Source of the DNA: Nitrospira japonica
GTDB lineage: Bacteria > Nitrospirota > Thermodesulfovibrionia > UBA6902
Assembly: GCA_020723105.1 (NCBI GenBank)
Contig: DYJL01000002.1
Span: 183,121-247,120 of the forward strand
Reading direction: 5' to 3'
DNA: 64,000 nt
This document shows positions 61,720 through 64,000 of this stretch, piece after piece. The position numbers and the translations under genes were made by a program. How positions within the stretch are numbered: position 1 is the first letter of the stretch; the number at the start of each line of letters is the position of its first letter. Below the pieces are notes generated by a model, which did no database searches, was not told where the DNA came from, and saw nothing but the letters and a program-made list of their open reading frames with translations.

Positions 61720-62279
61720 CGGTCTCTCTTCAAGGATTCAAGCGTTTCTACAAGGGTTTTGCATTCCCTGACAGCAATATCAGGATTGTCTTTTATATAT
61801 TCCATCTTCTCCAGCGTTTTTTCAGCAGATGAAAACCCTTCCTTCATACGTGCAAATCTATTTCTCAAAGACGATACCATAGTGTTGCAGTCTTTTGCTG
61901 TTTCCTTGAAATCATCGCTGCTGCGCAGAAAAATGTCTATTGAAAGATCCCCGTTTGCTGCCTTTTCGATATCTGCCTTTAATCTGTATATGGGCCCCGA
62001 AGTTTTCTTAAGTGTATAGATGATAAATATGATAAGCGTTATCACTGCAAGAGACATGGTAATTGCAACAGATGAGATGAGATGGGGTCTTACTATTTCG
62101 CCAATAGTCTCTACCGGCAAATGCATCTTCCATCTGAAGAATTCGAGTTTTCTGTATGACAGATAGTTGAACAGCATGAGGTTCATCAGGAAATATGCTG
62201 AACATATGGATACGATCCGTAAGGCTATTCTCCATTGATATGCCTTGTCAGTTATATATTGTTTTCTCTTATAGTCCAT
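61716..62279 (-). CDS. Two-helix membrane protein with HAMP-like domain
   Basis: 187 residues: transmembrane helices at about 20-42 and 70-92, then a HAMP-like segment (SGPIYRLKADIEKAANGD) and a helical tail. There is no enzymatic output domain. A strong GGAGG precedes the ATG and the 3' end overlaps gspE by 4 bp, so it is co-translated with the T2SS ATPase. Related in plan to the proteins at 10.6 and 63.1 kb. Its function is unknown. Confidence 0.75.
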   Translation of the reverse strand: MDYKRKQYITDKAYQWRIALRIVSICSAYFLMNLMLFNYLSYRKLEFFRWKMHLPVETIGEIVRPHLISSVAITMSLAVITLIIFIIYTLKKTSGPIYRLKADIEKAANGDLSIDIFLRSSDDFKETAKDCNTMVSSLRNRFARMKEGFSSAEKTLEKMEYIKDNPDIAVRECKTLVETLESLKRDR

Positions 62280-62315
62280 AATTCCTCCTAAATACAGGGG
62301 TTAGGAAAGATACTA

Positions 62316-62338
62316 CCCCCTATTCCCTGCACCCTCTA
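62316..62338. repeat. Heptamer repeat in the cytochrome-HAMP gap
   Basis: CCCCCTA, TTCCCTG, CACCCTC and TA on the plus strand: degenerate units of the same family as the arrays inside GT9 genes, here in the 62-bp non-coding space. Confidence 0.6.
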
Positions 62339-62341
62339 TTA

Positions 62342-63133
62342 TTAAAGCGCATGGCATGCCAAACAGAGTTTGCTGCCGCTGTTGCTCATCACAAGCGACA
62401 TCTGTGTTGGCGAATATACATCATGGCACGACCCGCATCCTACTGTTCCATTAAAAAAAGTAATCCTCTTGTCAACAAGGGCTATGGGTATTAACTTCGC
62501 ATCTACTCTGTCAATTCTGCTTTGCTCATAATCAATGCCTATGGGATGCGAGTGACTGGGGTCGTCATGAATCCATACGCCGCTGCCGAAGCCGAAGGTT
62601 GTTGCTCTGCTCAGGACTCCGCCATGGCAACTGATGCATTCCTTGGAAATTTCATCAAGGGGTTCAGAAGGGTCTATTACCTTGAATCTGCTTCCTATAT
62701 GAGCAGTGTCGAGGGTGTCAGCATGGCTTACTTCAGAGACCCCCTGAGTATGACATGATATACAGAAGCTCCGGCCTGTATAGGGTCTTCTCAGGAAATA
62801 AGTTCTTTCACCAAAGATGTTAACGCTTTCCTTATGTATATTATGGCAGGTGCTGCACGTGACTACGCCGTTTCTTAAGGGCAGGTCAGTTGGTACTGTA
62901 ATAGCCGGCGACGGGTAGACATTCACGGGATGCGATGATTTTGCATTTATCCTGTCATGGCATCTTTTGCATATGTCAGTGACCGGCATGATGAGATCTT
63001 TGGGGTCCTGTTCATAATTTACATGACAGAGCAGGCATTCTTCGCTGGAGAACTCATGCGGATTATTCAGGACTGCATATACGATAAGAATAGAGGCAAT
63101 GAGAAGTAACAGGATTATCAAGCTCTTTTTCAT
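62342..63133 (-). CDS. Seven-heme c-type cytochrome
   Basis: An N-terminal signal or anchor helix (about 4-22) is followed by seven CxxCH motifs: CLLCH, CKRCH, CSTCH, CISCH, CISCH, CGSCH and CLACH, in a doubled-CxxCH layout with extra His that could be distal ligands (DPSHSHPIG). Length is 263. It overlaps the upstream HAMP gene by 4 bp and lies 62 bp before the HAMP-gspE unit, so it probably belongs to the same operon. Likely periplasmic electron carrier. Confidence 0.92.
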   Translation of the reverse strand: MKKSLIILLLLIASILIVYAVLNNPHEFSSEECLLCHVNYEQDPKDLIMPVTDICKRCHDRINAKSSHPVNVYPSPAITVPTDLPLRNGVVTCSTCHNIHKESVNIFGERTYFLRRPYTGRSFCISCHTQGVSEVSHADTLDTAHIGSRFKVIDPSEPLDEISKECISCHGGVLSRATTFGFGSGVWIHDDPSHSHPIGIDYEQSRIDRVDAKLIPIALVDKRITFFNGTVGCGSCHDVYSPTQMSLVMSNSGSKLCLACHAL

Positions 63134-63699
63134 AGTTTGATTTTAGAAAGTATATTATTTATTTCTTCAGCTTTATGCCCCAGTTCTTTCCTCCGGGCTT
63201 CAGCAGTTTCAGAATCTTTTGTTTCCAGGGCGTGATGCATCTCCTGTGCTTTTTTGGACATTTCGTCAAGGATATTACTCAGTGCGGATAATCTTTCATT
63301 ATAGTTTGAAGATACCTTGTTTAGTGCGTTGGCGAGAGGTTGTATGGCATCTTTTTCCCTGAATTTAATAAGTGAGTCAAGATTGCCTTCGGATATTTGC
63401 CTGGTAACAGCCTTTATCCTTACCAGGGGGCCGACAATCTTGTGTGTATACAGGACAATGGCAATTATTGCAAAGACTGCTGCAATAATTGCAGGTGGTA
63501 TGAATATCAGCAGGGTGTCCTTTATGACAGTTGTCTTGAAGTTGACAATAGTATTGATCTTTTGAGCATAAGTCTCGCCGAGCGCTTTATTGGTATAGGA
63601 ATAGAAGGTAACTGCGCTTATGGCGAGCGCTAATATCAAGGTCAGCAGTATCAGGGCAATGAACCTGACTTTGAAACGCTTGTTTATGACGTCTAACAT
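63130..63699 (-). CDS. Two-helix membrane protein with HAMP domain and coiled coil
   Basis: From the ATG with AGGAG 5 bases upstream (MLDVINKRF), 189 residues: transmembrane helices at about 12-33 and 60-85 separated by a short periplasmic loop, a HAMP segment (HKIVGPLVRIKAVTRQISEG) and a long coiled coil (about 120-189). The 20 residues available upstream in frame do not look like a conserved start and are rejected. It overlaps the cytochrome by 4 bp. Resembles a chemoreceptor without its signalling tip. Confidence 0.78.
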   Translation of the reverse strand: MLDVINKRFKVRFIALILLTLILALAISAVTFYSYTNKALGETYAQKINTIVNFKTTVIKDTLLIFIPPAIIAAVFAIIAIVLYTHKIVGPLVRIKAVTRQISEGNLDSLIKFREKDAIQPLANALNKVSSNYNERLSALSNILDEMSKKAQEMHHALETKDSETAEARRKELGHKAEEINNILSKIKL

Positions 63700-63910
63700 T
63701 GTTGCTCCTGCATTTTTATGTTTTCTTATTTTAGCACATGCAACATTCGAGTTTGGCAAATTTTTGTATTTGTGTTGTTAATTATCAAATATCTCAAGAG
63801 ATAGTTAAGATTCTTTAGCCGACATGAAAGCCTGTTTCAGAATTTCTATAATCGACAAACTACATTTTACATCTTCGCTTCGAGCTGTTTTTCTTATTTT
63901 TTCTTGTCTA

Positions 63911-63938
63911 CCCCCTACTCCCTATCCACTAATCCCTT
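63911..63938. repeat. Heptamer repeat near the right edge
   Basis: CCCCCTA, CTCCCTA, TCCACTA and ATCCCTT: four degenerate units, ending 8 bases before the possible insertion-sequence end. The remaining part of this 240-bp end region shows no gene. Confidence 0.65.
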
Positions 63939-63946
63939 TTCAAAGG

Positions 63947-64000
63947 TGATCTTCCCCAGTTTTCACGGACACTCAGTTAAGTTAGGCCACCATAGCCTCC
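63947..64000 (-). mobile_element. Possible end of an IS3-type insertion sequence, cut by the window
   Basis: The sequence starts TGATCTTCCCCAGTTTTC and on the minus strand shows a reading frame ending in EAMVA followed by TAA at 63982-63984, like the C-terminus of an IS3-family OrfB running off the right side. The TG start is consistent with IS3 terminal repeats. Only 54 bp are visible, so this is tentative. Confidence 0.4.

Noticed and set aside
1..64000. tRNA, rRNA, prophage or integrase genes
   Set aside because: None was recognised on reading either strand; the glycan island shows no integrase or tRNA attachment site.

Overview
The window comes from a Gram-negative, probably anaerobic bacterium. 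It carries LPS-export genes (lptABC), a six-subunit Rnf complex, a type II secretion system (T2SS), and several multiheme c-type cytochromes. Gene content, the rnfCDGEAB order, the cytochromes, and the small 'GTCATTGCGAG'-type palindromic repeats suggest a Nitrospirota (Thermodesulfovibrionia-like) or deltaproteobacterial relative. That placement is inference. I saw no tRNA, rRNA, CRISPR or prophage.

Layout. (1) 1-4.6 kb, minus strand: the compact operon lptC-lptA-lptB-rpoN-hpf-rapZ, with 1-29 bp overlaps through most of its length. (2) 4.8-10.5 kb, plus strand: rnfCDGEAB, an ion-translocating ferredoxin:NAD oxidoreductase, followed by a HAMP-only membrane protein. (3) 11-17 kb: a secreted 14-repeat RCC1 propeller protein, glycogen/glucan phosphorylase and proA. 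(4) 17-24 kb: gspD facing gspK-L-M-C, preceded by two six-heme cytochromes. (5) 24-57.5 kb: a 33 kb glycan-assembly island of glycosyltransferases, TPR-GT9 fusions, sulfotransferases, methyltransferases and two giant multidomain proteins (1,775 and 2,325 residues), with a vapBC pair inside. (6) 57.6-63.7 kb: gspE-F-H-I-J preceded by a HAMP protein, a seven-heme cytochrome and a second HAMP protein. (7) The right edge shows what looks like the end of an IS3-type element.

How it fits together. The two T2SS blocks lie on the same strand and complement each other in the usual gsp order (E-F-H-I-J, then K-L-M-C). The glycan island appears to have entered between gspJ and gspK. The cytochromes share transcription units with T2SS genes, suggesting envelope electron transport and protein export are linked. 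The island has no flippase, polymerase or nucleotide-sugar genes. Its enzymes carry many TPR (protein-binding) repeats, so I favour cytoplasmic glycosylation of a protein, with sulfation and methylation of the glycan, over a classical O-antigen. No acceptor is encoded here.

The most striking observations are: heptanucleotide arrays inside three GT9 domains with 1, 4 and 7 units, all keeping frame; a palindromic repeat inserted in frame in a GT9 domain; a radical SAM/SPASM domain buried in a 2,325-residue multi-glycosyltransferase; an RnfE lacking one of its conserved cysteines; a probable AUU start for gspJ; and an octamer repeat that appears to encode the N-terminus of RnfB.
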